DNA of 64,000 nt, taken from Klebsiella terrigena (lineage in GTDB: Bacteria > Pseudomonadota > Gammaproteobacteria > Enterobacterales > Enterobacteriaceae). Below the pieces are notes generated by a model, which searched no databases, was not told where the DNA came from, and saw only the letters and a program-made list of their open reading frames with translations. The stretch covers positions 434,001 to 498,000 of the forward strand of contig NZ_BJNO01000001.1 of assembly GCF_006539725.1 (NCBI RefSeq), read 5' to 3'. A program made the position numbers and the translations under genes. Below, piece after piece: positions 33,866 through 41,607 of the stretch. Numbering within the stretch: position 1 is the stretch's first letter; every line of letters starts with the position of its first letter.

Positions 33866-34876
33866 ATGGTAAAGGTCGGTATTAACGGTTTTGGCCGTAT
33901 CGGACGCAACGTACTGCGTGCTGCACTGGGTAATCCGGATATTCAGATTGTGGCAATCAACGATCTGACAGACAGTAAAACGCTGGCACATCTGCTGAAA
34001 TACGACTCGCTGCTCGGTAAACTCGACGCAGAGGTCACCGCCGGTGAGGGGCAGCTTGTGGTTGACGGTAGTCCCATTACCGTGTTCAGCGAACGCGACC
34101 CGGCCAACATCCCGTGGCGTCAGAGTGAAGTCGATATCGTCATTGAAGCCACCGGCTTCTTCACCGATCGCGACAAGGCGGCGGTGCATATCCATAGCGG
34201 TGGCGCAAAGCGAGTGATTATCTCCGCCCCCGGCAAAAACGATGATTTAACCATCGTGATGGGTGTGAACGACGGCCTCTACTCCCCGGATAAGCACTAC
34301 GTGGTCAGCAACGGCAGCTGCACCACCAACGGTCTGGCGCCTGCCGCGCAGGTTCTGCACCAGCATTTCGGTATTAAGCATGGCCTGATGAACACCACCC
34401 ACGCCTACACCAACAGCCAGGCGCTGCACGACCAGCCGGAAAAAGACCTTCGTGGTGCCCGCGCTGCGGCACTGTCGATTGTGCCTTACTCCAGCGGTGC
34501 CGCGAAGGCGCTCGGCAAAGTCATTCCCGAGCTCGATGGCCGCTTAACCGGCTACTCGCTGCGCGTACCGGTTCCGGTGGTCTCCATTGTCGACCTGACC
34601 GTAACGCTTGAGCGGGATGTGACGGCAGAAGAGGTCAATAATGCGTTTCGTGAAGCCGCCGCCGCGGGGCCGCTGCAAGGGATCCTCGGCTATAGCGATG
34701 AACCCCTCGTCTCAAGCGACTACCAGGGTGACCCGCGTTCTTCCATTATCGACGGTCTGTCAACGCTGGTGATTGGCGGCAATATGGTCAAAATTCTGGC
34801 GTGGTACGACAATGAATGGGGATTCTCCAGTCGCCTCGTCGACCTGGCGCTGCTGATGGCAAGGCGTGAACGCTAA
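33866..34876 (+). CDS. Second (non-GapA) glyceraldehyde-3-phosphate dehydrogenase
   Basis: The 336-residue protein starts after AAGGAGTTGATC. The NAD motif is KVGINGFGRIGRNVLRAAL, and Asp of INDLTDSKTLAHLLKYDS marks NAD preference. The catalytic cysteine is in SNGSCTTNGLAP, where canonical enzymes have SNASCTTNC. The catalytic histidine is in TTHAYTNSQ. Overall it resembles the Bacillus/GapC-type class more than enterobacterial GapA. It would oxidise glyceraldehyde 3-phosphate (or erythrose 4-phosphate) in the cytoplasm. A GlxA-type regulator precedes it and a strong terminator follows. Confidence 0.93.
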   Translation: MVKVGINGFGRIGRNVLRAALGNPDIQIVAINDLTDSKTLAHLLKYDSLLGKLDAEVTAGEGQLVVDGSPITVFSERDPANIPWRQSEVDIVIEATGFFTDRDKAAVHIHSGGAKRVIISAPGKNDDLTIVMGVNDGLYSPDKHYVVSNGSCTTNGLAPAAQVLHQHFGIKHGLMNTTHAYTNSQALHDQPEKDLRGARAAALSIVPYSSGAAKALGKVIPELDGRLTGYSLRVPVPVVSIVDLTVTLERDVTAEEVNNAFREAAAAGPLQGILGYSDEPLVSSDYQGDPRSSIIDGLSTLVIGGNMVKILAWYDNEWGFSSRLVDLALLMARRER

Positions 34877-34899
34877 CCCCCTGCTCTGCCACTTTCTCT

Positions 34900-34927
34900 A
34901 AAATCCACGCCTGGCGTGGATTTTTAT
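34900..34927 (+). terminator. Rho-independent terminator after GAPDH
   Basis: AAATCCACGC-CTG-GCGTGGATTTTTAT: a perfect 9-10-bp stem with a three-base loop and T-rich tail, about 25 bp after the stop codon. Confidence 0.85.
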
Positions 34928-35329
34928 CTCTGTCGCGAGTGAGTAGCCGCATGGCGGCGTATTGAAAGTGGGTCAATCGATCCCTGCTTAACCTCTTAAC
35001 GGCAAAACCGGAATGTCCAGTTTGTGATTAACCAGGACAACATTAAGCTGTTTTGACCAACGAGGAGTACACCCTGTTCGAAGCACAATTTCTGGCGCTG
35101 GTTTCAGCCCCGGACGTTGCACCGGTACCGGAGGCCCTGTGCCAGCTTTTCGGGGACCTTATATGGCGGGACTAAAAAATACAGTCGGCATTGTCGAACG
35201 TCGCACGCCAGCTACGACTGAATACGGGCAGTCGCGCTGAAACGACAGTGGTCAACCACCGTCAGCGCTGAAATGACCAGTTGATTCTGAGCCGGCGGAA
35301 CAATTTTTGCCCAACCGTTGGCTATCTTT
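34928..35329. other. Junk-like region with an orphan plus-strand fragment
   Basis: A coherent plus-strand fragment without a good start reads LTNEEYTLFEAQFLALVSAP and continues to LCQLFGDLIWRD and a stop (35053-35175). It looks like the end of a lost gene that I do not recognise. The remainder (35176-35329) shows no open frame of note. Several nearby gene remnants suggest a deletion-prone site. Confidence 0.4.
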
Positions 35330-35557
35330 TCAAATCCCCGTCCAACCACATCCCGTGCGCTGAGGCCGGGAATACTCTGCATCGGGCGTTAACCTTGTCG
35401 TGAGAACAATTTGCTCCCCATCTGTTCCTCAAGATGACGGATTTGTTGGCTAACGACACCGGTTGTGATACACATTTTCTGCAGCAAGTTTCATGCTTCC
35501 CTGACAACTGACTTCGATAAACATCCGTAATGGAGATAGCGTAATATTGTGTGACAT
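35330..35557 (-). pseudogene. Decayed LysR regulator (N-terminal part)
   Basis: The minus strand reads MSHNITLSPLRMFIEVSCQG then SMKLAAENV. After a one-base frameshift it continues SITTGVVSQQIRHLEEQMGS and KLFSRQG before a stop. This is the HTH of a GcvA/AmpR-like LysR protein, close in type to the intact LysR at 36675. The remaining 240 residues are absent. Frameshift, stop and truncation together make it non-functional. The end at 35330 is approximate. Confidence 0.8.
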
Positions 35558-35604
35558 AAAATTCCTCTACCGGGACTCTGTAGCACCACTAATTAGTTGA
35601 AATA

Positions 35605-36519
35605 TTATTTTGTCACTTTACTCTTTAAGACCATCTGTGCTTTTCCCGGACTGACAACCAGCCATACTGAAACACATACAATAATGGCGCCAATAATAAA
35701 TCCTTCATTAATGGTTTCCCCCAGAGCCAGATATCCCCACAACACCGCGAAGGGGGGAATTAAAAAAGTCACGGTCAGTGAGCGCAGGGGCCCAATATCC
35801 GCGATAAGTCGAAAATAGAGAATATAGGCAAAGGCTGTACAAATGAGACCGACAGCCACCACGCTTGCCCACACGTTGCCTTGCAGCCAGTTAATCGATG
35901 GTCCGGTCGTGCTGCTCCAGATAAAGAAGGGCAACAAAAACAACGTCGCACCGATCTGACTGCCAAAGGCAACGACTTTCGGATCAAGCCCACCATTGTT
36001 TGAGATCCACCGGCGTGTCAGGAAACCCGCGATGCCATAGCACCCGGTCGCTACCAGACAAGCGATAACCCCGACGAGGGTTTCATTAGTGGACTGCGAT
36101 TCACCGATGGTGGTAATGACCATGATTCCGACCAGGCCAAGCACCACGCCGCCCCATTTCCGTGCCGTCAGTTTCTCGCTAAAGAAAGCAAACCCAATTA
36201 ATGCGCCCATCAGCGGCGTCGTCGCGTTAAGTACGGCGGAATACCCCGCAGGTAGCCATCGTGCCGCGAGGCAATACATGAAAAACGGCAGCCCGGAATT
36301 AATCACACCCAGAATAAGAGAAGATTTAAACTTCCCTTCAAAGTTATATGAAGACTTCAGAACAAAAATAATGACCGCCAGCCCCAGAAGGCCAAATAAT
36401 ACGCGCAGGAATGCCGTATTAATAGCCCCAAACTCGGGAGAGGCTATACGCATAAACAAAAAACTGGCGCCCCAGATGGCTGCAAGAACTATTAGCCGGA
36501 TGTAGTCTGCAATACGCAT
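35605..36519 (-). CDS. EamA/DMT-family transporter
   Basis: This 304-residue drug/metabolite transporter has ten predicted helices in two EamA repeats. Repeat 1 begins LIVLAAIWGASFLFMRIASPEF and ends ALIGFAFFSEKLTARKWGGVVLGLVGI; repeat 2 has GVIACLVATGCYGIAGFLTRRWI and LRSLTVTFLIPPFAVLWGYLALGETINEGFIIGA. Such proteins (RhaT/YdcZ/EamA) export amino acids or metabolites. It is divergent from a LysR gene with a perfect operator-like repeat between them. Composition is AT-richer than average for the window. Confidence 0.92.
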   Translation of the reverse strand: MRIADYIRLIVLAAIWGASFLFMRIASPEFGAINTAFLRVLFGLLGLAVIIFVLKSSYNFEGKFKSSLILGVINSGLPFFMYCLAARWLPAGYSAVLNATTPLMGALIGFAFFSEKLTARKWGGVVLGLVGIMVITTIGESQSTNETLVGVIACLVATGCYGIAGFLTRRWISNNGGLDPKVVAFGSQIGATLFLLPFFIWSSTTGPSINWLQGNVWASVVAVGLICTAFAYILYFRLIADIGPLRSLTVTFLIPPFAVLWGYLALGETINEGFIIGAIIVCVSVWLVVSPGKAQMVLKSKVTK

Positions 36520-36563
36520 TTAGCCCCCTCTTTTTATTAAAGGAAAAATGTTGTATATATGAC

Positions 36564-36582
36564 TTAAGTTAACAAAACTTAA
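36564..36582. promoter_or_regulatory. LysR-type operator between EamA and LysR genes
   Basis: TTAAGTT-AACAA-AACTTAA is a perfect 7-bp inverted repeat containing the T-N11-A core. A second half-site with the same TTAAGTT is found at 36641-36647, next to the LysR start. Two-site layouts of this sort are usual for LysR regulators that control a divergent gene. Confidence 0.7.
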
Positions 36583-36674
36583 ACATGAAAAAACTGTAAG
36601 AGTATGTCAGTAAACACACAAGCAAGTTTTTCTTTTATAATTAAGTTTAACTAACGCATAGAGTCGGACGTATT

Positions 36675-37574
36675 ATGAAACTCCCACCTTTACATGCACT
36701 TATGTGCTTTGAATCAACAGCAAGACATTTAAGTATGAAAAAAGCGGCGGAAGAATTATGCGTGACATCCAGTGCGGTCAGCCAGCAAATTGCCAAGCTG
36801 GAAGATATGACCAGCATACGGCTCTTTATCCGTAGCCCCAGAAGTCTGGAGCTGACGGATGAAGCCCGCATTTATCTGCGCGCGATCCGCCCGGCGTTCA
36901 GCCAGATTGAAGAAGCGACACTGCGGCTGATGAATGAAGGTAAACCGAATAAGATAACCATCAGTTGCACCAGTGGTTTTGCGATCCAGTGGTTGCTGCC
37001 GCGTCTCCCGGGGTTTGAAAAGGAGAACCCCGGAGTGGAGGTGCAAATCAGCACCACTAACCGGCGGGTAGACTTATTGTCAGAAGGGATAGATTTTGCG
37101 GTAAGACACGGCCTGGGGCGTTATCCCGGACTCGAATCTGAATGTCTTCTTAACGACAGGCTCCAGCCCGTTTGTAGCCCGCGTCTTATCTCCCAGACGC
37201 TGCCCTTGTCCTCCCCCCTTGATATTACCCGGTATACCTTGCTCCACGATGAACATCGCATGGACTGGGCGATCTGGTTTAATGCGGCGGGGCTCCCGGA
37301 TACCGATACGAACAAAGGCCCTGTTTTTGTCGACTCAAACGGCGTTCTGGAAGCAGCACTGGCAGGAAAAGGGATCGCGCTTATCCGCAGTGCGCTGGTC
37401 CGGGAGGAGCTCAAAAATGGAACCCTCATTAATCCCCTCAGAGTGGCCATCGAATCACCGATCGCGTATTACCTGGTGTACGATGAGTCCGCTATTTTGC
37501 AGCGAATAAGCCGACGATTCCGGGACTGGATCGCCGCCACTGCCGCCGCTGACAAGAATGAATACCCCGCCTAA
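36675..37574 (+). CDS. LysR-type regulator, GcvA-like
   Basis: This 299-residue protein has the GcvA/AmpR-type HTH: KLPPLHALMCFESTARHLSMKKAAEELCVTSSAVSQQIAKLEDMTSIRLFIRSPRSLELTDEA. The coinducer domain includes FAIQWLLPRLPGFEKENPGVEVQIST and LLSEGIDFAVRHGLGRYPGLES, both usual in this branch. It is divergent from the EamA exporter gene and probably activates it in response to a metabolite that the exporter removes. Confidence 0.93.
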   Translation: MKLPPLHALMCFESTARHLSMKKAAEELCVTSSAVSQQIAKLEDMTSIRLFIRSPRSLELTDEARIYLRAIRPAFSQIEEATLRLMNEGKPNKITISCTSGFAIQWLLPRLPGFEKENPGVEVQISTTNRRVDLLSEGIDFAVRHGLGRYPGLESECLLNDRLQPVCSPRLISQTLPLSSPLDITRYTLLHDEHRMDWAIWFNAAGLPDTDTNKGPVFVDSNGVLEAALAGKGIALIRSALVREELKNGTLINPLRVAIESPIAYYLVYDESAILQRISRRFRDWIAATAAADKNEYPA

Positions 37575-37645
37575 TCCGCTTGTCGGCAGCGCTCTCTGAC
37601 AGGCACACTTTTCTACACGCGCTATGCCCCGGAGATAAACAAACT

Positions 37646-37816
37646 ATGCACCTGGAGTGCCCGCAACGTTTCCCCACTCTCGACGACGCTATCGCCCTGA
37701 TCCGCGATAAACGTCAGCTCCATCCGCAAGAGTGGTATGAAACGCCGAAGCCGTCGCTAACCCGCCTGGCCGAGTATGCCATTATACGTGAACGAGCCAT
37801 CGCCGCAGCACCATGA
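37646..37816 (+). CDS. Short open frame of unknown origin (probable gene end)
   Basis: The frame reads MHLECPQRFPTLDDAIALIRDKRQLHPQEWYETPKP with a helical end, 56 residues, and is also open upstream to 37580. It shares an ATGA overlap with the following LacI fragment, which suggests the two once formed an operon. I do not recognise a family. With no ribosome site and no start that stands out, it is more likely the surviving C-terminal end of a longer gene. Confidence 0.35.
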   Translation: MHLECPQRFPTLDDAIALIRDKRQLHPQEWYETPKPSLTRLAEYAIIRERAIAAAP

Positions 37817-37887
37817 GCAATAGCCGCCAAAGTAAAAATTCTGGTTTCGCCAGCGCCACCGAGGTGGCGCGCCTGGCGGGCGTCTGA
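37813..37887 (+). pseudogene. LacI-family regulator cut after the first HTH helix
   Basis: The 24 codons MSNSRQSKNSGFASATEVAR and LAGV are the opening of a LacI/GalR repressor (ATEVARLAGVS normally continues SAVSR). The sequence breaks off at the second glycine-valine with TGA, where transposase-like sequence begins. About 310 residues are missing. Confidence 0.7.
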
Positions 37888-37898
37888 TAAAGCCCCTC

Positions 37899-37952
37899 CG
37901 GCTTCGTCTGCTGACGATCATCGACCTCTACGCGCGTGAGTGTCTGGCGATC
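37899..37952 (+). mobile_element. Remnant of an IS3-family transposase
   Basis: The frame reads RLRLLTIIDLYARECLAI, the conserved segment around the second catalytic Asp of IS3-type OrfB transposases (FRxLTVVDxxSRECLAI). Nothing else of the element is preserved. Its position directly after the LacI fragment suggests that an insertion and deletion removed the repressor. Confidence 0.65.
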
Positions 37953-38219
37953 TGTGGACCAGAACTGAAATGCCCCCCGGTAGTATTTCTTTCAACTACC
38001 GGTCAACTTCCCGCGTCCTGACTCCTTCCTGAATATCGTCATCCTCCGCATAAAGTGGTGAAATCAATAAAATGTGATTTCAGGATACTCGCTCATAAAC
38101 CATCCCTTATCCTCTGCTCACAGGGGACCTGACAGGCTGAATTTTTAGACTGACAAAATCATTTATTTCAGCCCAATTTATGTGATGGCATAATCAGACT
38201 GGCAAAAGTGAGGGTAAAA

Positions 38220-38804
38220 ATGGATAAAACATCTAAAAATCAGATAGTAGATAGCGACATTGCGCGTTTATTGCTTAAACACAGAAAGGCTCGCAGCTTG
38301 ACGGTAACGGAGCTTGCCCAACGATCGGGCGTCAGTCAGGCCATGATTAGCAAAGTTGAACGAGGCGCCTCCAGCCCCAGCGCAACTATCCTGAGTCGTT
38401 TAGCCAACGCCATGAATATAACGCTATCAAAACTTTTTGCGGAGCTTGAGCAACATCAGAACTCACTGGTTCGTTTCGCCGATCAGCAGCAGCATTGGAC
38501 AGACGAACAATCCGGCATTACCCGCTGGTCGCTGTCCCCAGCGGGGGCATGCCCGGAACTTATAAAAGTTGAAATTCCCGCGATGGGTCAACTGACGATA
38601 CCCGCCTCTGCGAATGAGCACCTTTCCGGGCAAACGCTTTGGATGCTGAGCGGCAGCCTTGATTTTCGGGTCAATCATCAGACCCATCATTTACAAGCCG
38701 GTGACTGTCTGGCCCTTACCTTTGCAAGCGAGTACCAAATGAGCAATCCTGATAGCGAGCAGAGCTGTTCTTACATCGTCGCTTTTAGTCAAAAAAATCA
38801 ATGA
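38220..38804 (+). CDS. XRE-cupin transcriptional regulator
   Basis: The 194 residues comprise an XRE HTH (DIARLLLKHRKARSLTVTELAQRSGVSQAMISKVERGASSPSATILSRLANAMNITLSKLFAEL) and a C-terminal cupin domain (about 110-190, with LWMLSGSLDFRVNHQTHHLQAGDCLAL). The start at 38220 follows GTGAGGGTAAA. Such regulators (PuuR/SutR-like layout) sense a small molecule in the cupin pocket. The GNAT gene downstream is convergent; XRE-cupin genes next to a GNAT are a frequent pairing, so that enzyme is the likely partner. Confidence 0.88.
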   Translation: MDKTSKNQIVDSDIARLLLKHRKARSLTVTELAQRSGVSQAMISKVERGASSPSATILSRLANAMNITLSKLFAELEQHQNSLVRFADQQQHWTDEQSGITRWSLSPAGACPELIKVEIPAMGQLTIPASANEHLSGQTLWMLSGSLDFRVNHQTHHLQAGDCLALTFASEYQMSNPDSEQSCSYIVAFSQKNQ

Positions 38805-38823
38805 TATTGCCCTGGTAACCGGG

Positions 38824-39267
38824 TTACATCACATTAGACTTGCGTAGATGTAACAGGGGGTAAGGCCTTCCCTGATTGTCCCGCTCGGAACGCCCTGTAA
38901 GCTGAAAGCCCATATGCTGATAAAACCCTACAGCTTGCTGATTTTGTTCATTTACATCGACGCTTAAATCAGGATGCAGAGCCAGCGCATGTGAGATCAG
39001 CCGTTTTCCGACGCCAAGTCCGCGAGCAGAAGCATCGACAAAAAGTGCCTCCAGATGGCCCTCATGCAAAAACATGAATCCTAGCGGTTGGTCTTCCTGA
39101 TTTGTTGCTACCAATACAGGGGTTTCTGAAAAAAAGCTGACAACTTCTTTTTCGATCTCTTGTCGGTCGTGGGCGGTCAGAAAATCGTGCGTAGCATCGA
39201 CAGAATTTTTCCAAATTTGGATGATTTCCGACGCTTCGGATGGTCGTGACGTTCTGATTTTTAACAT
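38824..39267 (-). CDS. GNAT acetyltransferase (YjaB-like)
   Basis: The protein has 147 residues: IRTSRPSEASEIIQIWKNSVDATHDFLTAHDRQEI at the N-terminus, then HLEALFVDASARGLGVGKRLISHALAL, in which RGLGVGKRL is the acetyl-CoA pyrophosphate loop, and NEQNQQAVGFYQHMGFQLTGRSERDNQGRPYPLLHL. The last segment is the same as in E. coli YjaB-type proteins as I recall them. The substrate is unknown. It converges with the XRE-cupin gene, and two near-palindromes lie upstream of its start. Confidence 0.87.
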   Translation of the reverse strand: MLKIRTSRPSEASEIIQIWKNSVDATHDFLTAHDRQEIEKEVVSFFSETPVLVATNQEDQPLGFMFLHEGHLEALFVDASARGLGVGKRLISHALALHPDLSVDVNEQNQQAVGFYQHMGFQLTGRSERDNQGRPYPLLHLRKSNVM

Positions 39268-39327
39268 TTTTCTACCTTAACGTGGTCATTGCTTTGTGCA
39301 TTTACATACAAAATAAGTCCACTTAAA

Positions 39328-39360
39328 TTTACTATAGTGAAATTAAATTCACAATAGTGC
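39328..39360 (-). promoter_or_regulatory. Two near-palindromes upstream of the GNAT gene
   Basis: TTTACTATAGTGAAA (39328-39342) and TTCACAATAGTGC (39349-39360 region) are related 10-bp near-palindromes of the form CACTATAGTG, about two helical turns apart and 60-90 bp upstream of the GNAT start. They may be operators, possibly of the XRE-cupin regulator. Confidence 0.4.
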
Positions 39361-39378
39361 TTTTACTTCCATACCTTA

Positions 39379-39741
39379 TCATCCCCTATGAGAAGTGCTA
39401 ATACGCTGGTTAACCCGCCGCTGGAAAATTACGTAGCGAATGCGATAAACCCTCCGCTTCTCTTCGGCAGTAAGAACGAAGGCATGTACTGATGGAGGTA
39501 AGTGGCGATAGCCGAGGATGAGATCGAGTTCAATTTCAACACCTGATAAGGGATGATAACTAATCTGGTCCCCACGAAAACCACTCATACTTTGAGGCAC
39601 GACAGAGACACCTCCCCCACAGACACCAATGACAAAAAAGCATGCATTCCATATGCTTCCAGCCGGGTTTAGCGCCAGGGCGGATAACCTGCAGATAAAA
39701 GCAACGCCCCTCAGGCATTGGTCACAAAATAAAGGGTTCAC
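39379..39741 (-). pseudogene. C-terminal fragment of a LysR regulator
   Basis: The reading contains NPAGSIWNACFFVIGVCGGG VSVVPQSMSGF and then YHPLSGVEIELDLILGYRH, which is the last third of a LysR effector domain (xxGxGVSVVPxSMxxxxxxGVxYxPL). The HTH and first half of the effector domain are missing, and the upstream 100 bp hold stops in all frames. It is a relic. Confidence 0.65.
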
Positions 39742-39859
39742 CTGCGAGATGCCCTATTCAGGGGCCTTACTGAAGACCGACGATAAGCGCGCGCTGGAAG
39801 TTTGAGTGTTTTGCAGACCGCTCCGTGCCAGCAGCGGACGTTGCAAAACTGATGGGGAA

Positions 39860-40300
39860 TTAGTTAGCAATGGGCATGTTAGCGAGGAGTTTAACAAGAC
39901 GTTTTCTCACTTCCTTATAACCGTTGCTTTCATAAAACTTGTGCGCTCTGACTCTTCTTTCACTGCTTGAAAGCTCAATCTGAGAACATCCCTTATCCAG
40001 GGCGATTCGCTCAGCGGCGATGAGAAGTTTCCGACCGATTCCTGCCCCTCGCGACGATTCATCTATGACCAGAGCTGAAATTAATGCCCATAAGCCGTCT
40101 TCATGAACAGGCGTGATAAAATTCACCACAATAACCCCGTAGAGCTCCTTTTCTGATTCAGCAACCAGGATACTAAGATTGGTATTCGTCTGATTAATAT
40201 GTTGTTTTAAGCGTTCAGCATCTGTCTGATAGCCCAATTGTAAAAAAAGTTTGTTTAAAGACGGTATATCTTTTAATTCGGGTGCCCTAATTAAGGTCAT
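39860..40300 (-). CDS. GNAT acetyltransferase
   Basis: The protein has 146 residues from ATG 40300, which has AAGG eight bases upstream; an ATG two codons earlier is too close to it. Motifs are LIRAPELKDIPSLNKLFLQLGY, ALVIDESSRGAGIGRKLLIAAERIALDKGCSQIELSS (with RGAGIGRKL as the acetyl-CoA loop) and RRVRAHKFYESNGYKEVRKRLVK. This is the common AAC(3)-I-like/YhbS-like small GNAT form. No partner gene is evident. Confidence 0.85.
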   Translation of the reverse strand: MTLIRAPELKDIPSLNKLFLQLGYQTDAERLKQHINQTNTNLSILVAESEKELYGVIVVNFITPVHEDGLWALISALVIDESSRGAGIGRKLLIAAERIALDKGCSQIELSSSERRVRAHKFYESNGYKEVRKRLVKLLANMPIAN

Positions 40301-40649
40301 TGCCATTACCTTCTGCAGAAGAGTTGAGTAAAAATATCCAAATTTCGCTAAAGTTGCCAGGACAGATCGTCGCTTAACGCAGCTTCTCAGCGCCCCACCC
40401 GCTCCCTGTCAGAAGCGAGAGCGTATGTATTGTCACGCATAGGCAAGTCAGTCAGGGAGTACTGGCGGTGCCTAAAGAAGGAACTATCGATAACTTTTCG
40501 CGGTACGCTCACCCCAATGCAAGTTACTCTGTACTCGATTTCTGGGATGGGAAATGCATAGCCGTCAGATGGGGTATTGCCACACACCTACTTCCACTCG
40601 AACACCAGAACGCTTAACTTCATGTGAATATCCGCCCTGCAAACAAGTG
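40301..40649. other. Intergenic region
   Basis: About 350 bp between the GNAT gene and the LysR operator. A short minus-strand frame (40387-40587) has neither ribosome site nor recognisable protein pattern. Nothing else can be supported. Confidence 0.45.
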
Positions 40650-40665
40650 ATACCATAGAAGGTAT
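40650..40665. promoter_or_regulatory. Operator ATACC-N6-GGTAT at the LysR gene
   Basis: ATACC-ATAGAA-GGTAT, with G-T upstream and G downstream also conserved, lies 21 bp before the LysR start. The same 16-bp pattern occurs once more at 43403-43418, upstream of the ThDP enzyme gene. Confidence 0.75.
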
Positions 40666-40686
40666 GAACCTGCTTCAGGAATGCTC

Positions 40687-41607
40687 ATGAAACCGACCCT
40701 TAATCAGTTGATTAACTTCTGCACTGTTGCTGAAACCGGAAACATCGGCAAAGCCGCCAGTAAACTCAATATTTCGCAGCCTCCCTTAAGCCGACAAATA
40801 GCCCAGCTGGAAACCATCCTCGGTGCAAAGCTATTTAAGCGGGCCGCTAAAGGTGTCAGTTTAACCCTTGCCGGAGAGCAATTTTTGGTGGACTGCCGCG
40901 CGGTGCTGGTAATGCTTGAGCAGGCCTGTAATAACGTACGGGCAGTAGAATCAGGGCAGAAAGGTGTTCTGAATTTAGGTGCAACAATGTATGCCAGCTA
41001 TAGCGTTGTGCCTCATGTTGCCATGCAGCACCGGGATACCTATTCTGATGTGGAATTGCATTTTCAGGAGATGGTCCCCTCTGATTTAAATGCCGCATTA
41101 CAGGATGGTCGATTAGACGCGGCAATCAGCTTCTCCGAGACGGCCACTCCGGGGATTCATTCACTGGTGCTCTTGCGTGAGCCGCTAATCGCCGCCCTTC
41201 CTGCCAATCACCCCCAGGTTCAAAGCGAGCATTTCAGGCTTGAATCACTCTGTGATGACCCATTCATCACTGTTCCGCGCCAGAGCGCACCGATGCTCTA
41301 TGATTCCATCCTTCATCAGTGCCTCAAGGCCGGATTTAGCCCGCAAATAGGGCTGGAAGCCTCCGTGCAGCAGTCTGTGATGAATTTTGTGGCCCATGGC
41401 GTTGGTGTGGCGCTTATTCCCGCAAGTATGGAGAATGCCCAATTGCGTGGTGTGGTTTACCGGAGGCTGGAAAATCCGAATATGGTGGAGAATATGCTGA
41501 TGTGGTCGACAAAGAACAAAAACCCGGCTTTACCGGGTTTTGTGAACCTGTGCCGCAGTATCAGGGATAAACTGGATGCAGCACAGGCCGGACGGATTAC
41601 CAATTAA
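40687..41607 (+). CDS. LysR-type regulator of the ThDP-decarboxylase gene
   Basis: This 306-residue protein starts at ATG 40687, seven bases after CAGGA. The HTH is PTLNQLINFCTVAETGNIGKAASKLNISQPPLSRQIAQLETILGAKLFKRAAKGVSLTLAG, of the CatR/BenM-like or AlsR-like group (QPPLSRQI). The effector domain contains LGATMYASYSVVPHVAMQHRDTYSDVELHFQEM, also as in BenM-type proteins. The stop overlaps the stop of the convergent ThDP-enzyme gene by four bases. A shared operator at both promoters ties them together. Aromatic acids are the usual ligands of this branch. Confidence 0.92.
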   Translation: MKPTLNQLINFCTVAETGNIGKAASKLNISQPPLSRQIAQLETILGAKLFKRAAKGVSLTLAGEQFLVDCRAVLVMLEQACNNVRAVESGQKGVLNLGATMYASYSVVPHVAMQHRDTYSDVELHFQEMVPSDLNAALQDGRLDAAISFSETATPGIHSLVLLREPLIAALPANHPQVQSEHFRLESLCDDPFITVPRQSAPMLYDSILHQCLKAGFSPQIGLEASVQQSVMNFVAHGVGVALIPASMENAQLRGVVYRRLENPNMVENMLMWSTKNKNPALPGFVNLCRSIRDKLDAAQAGRITN

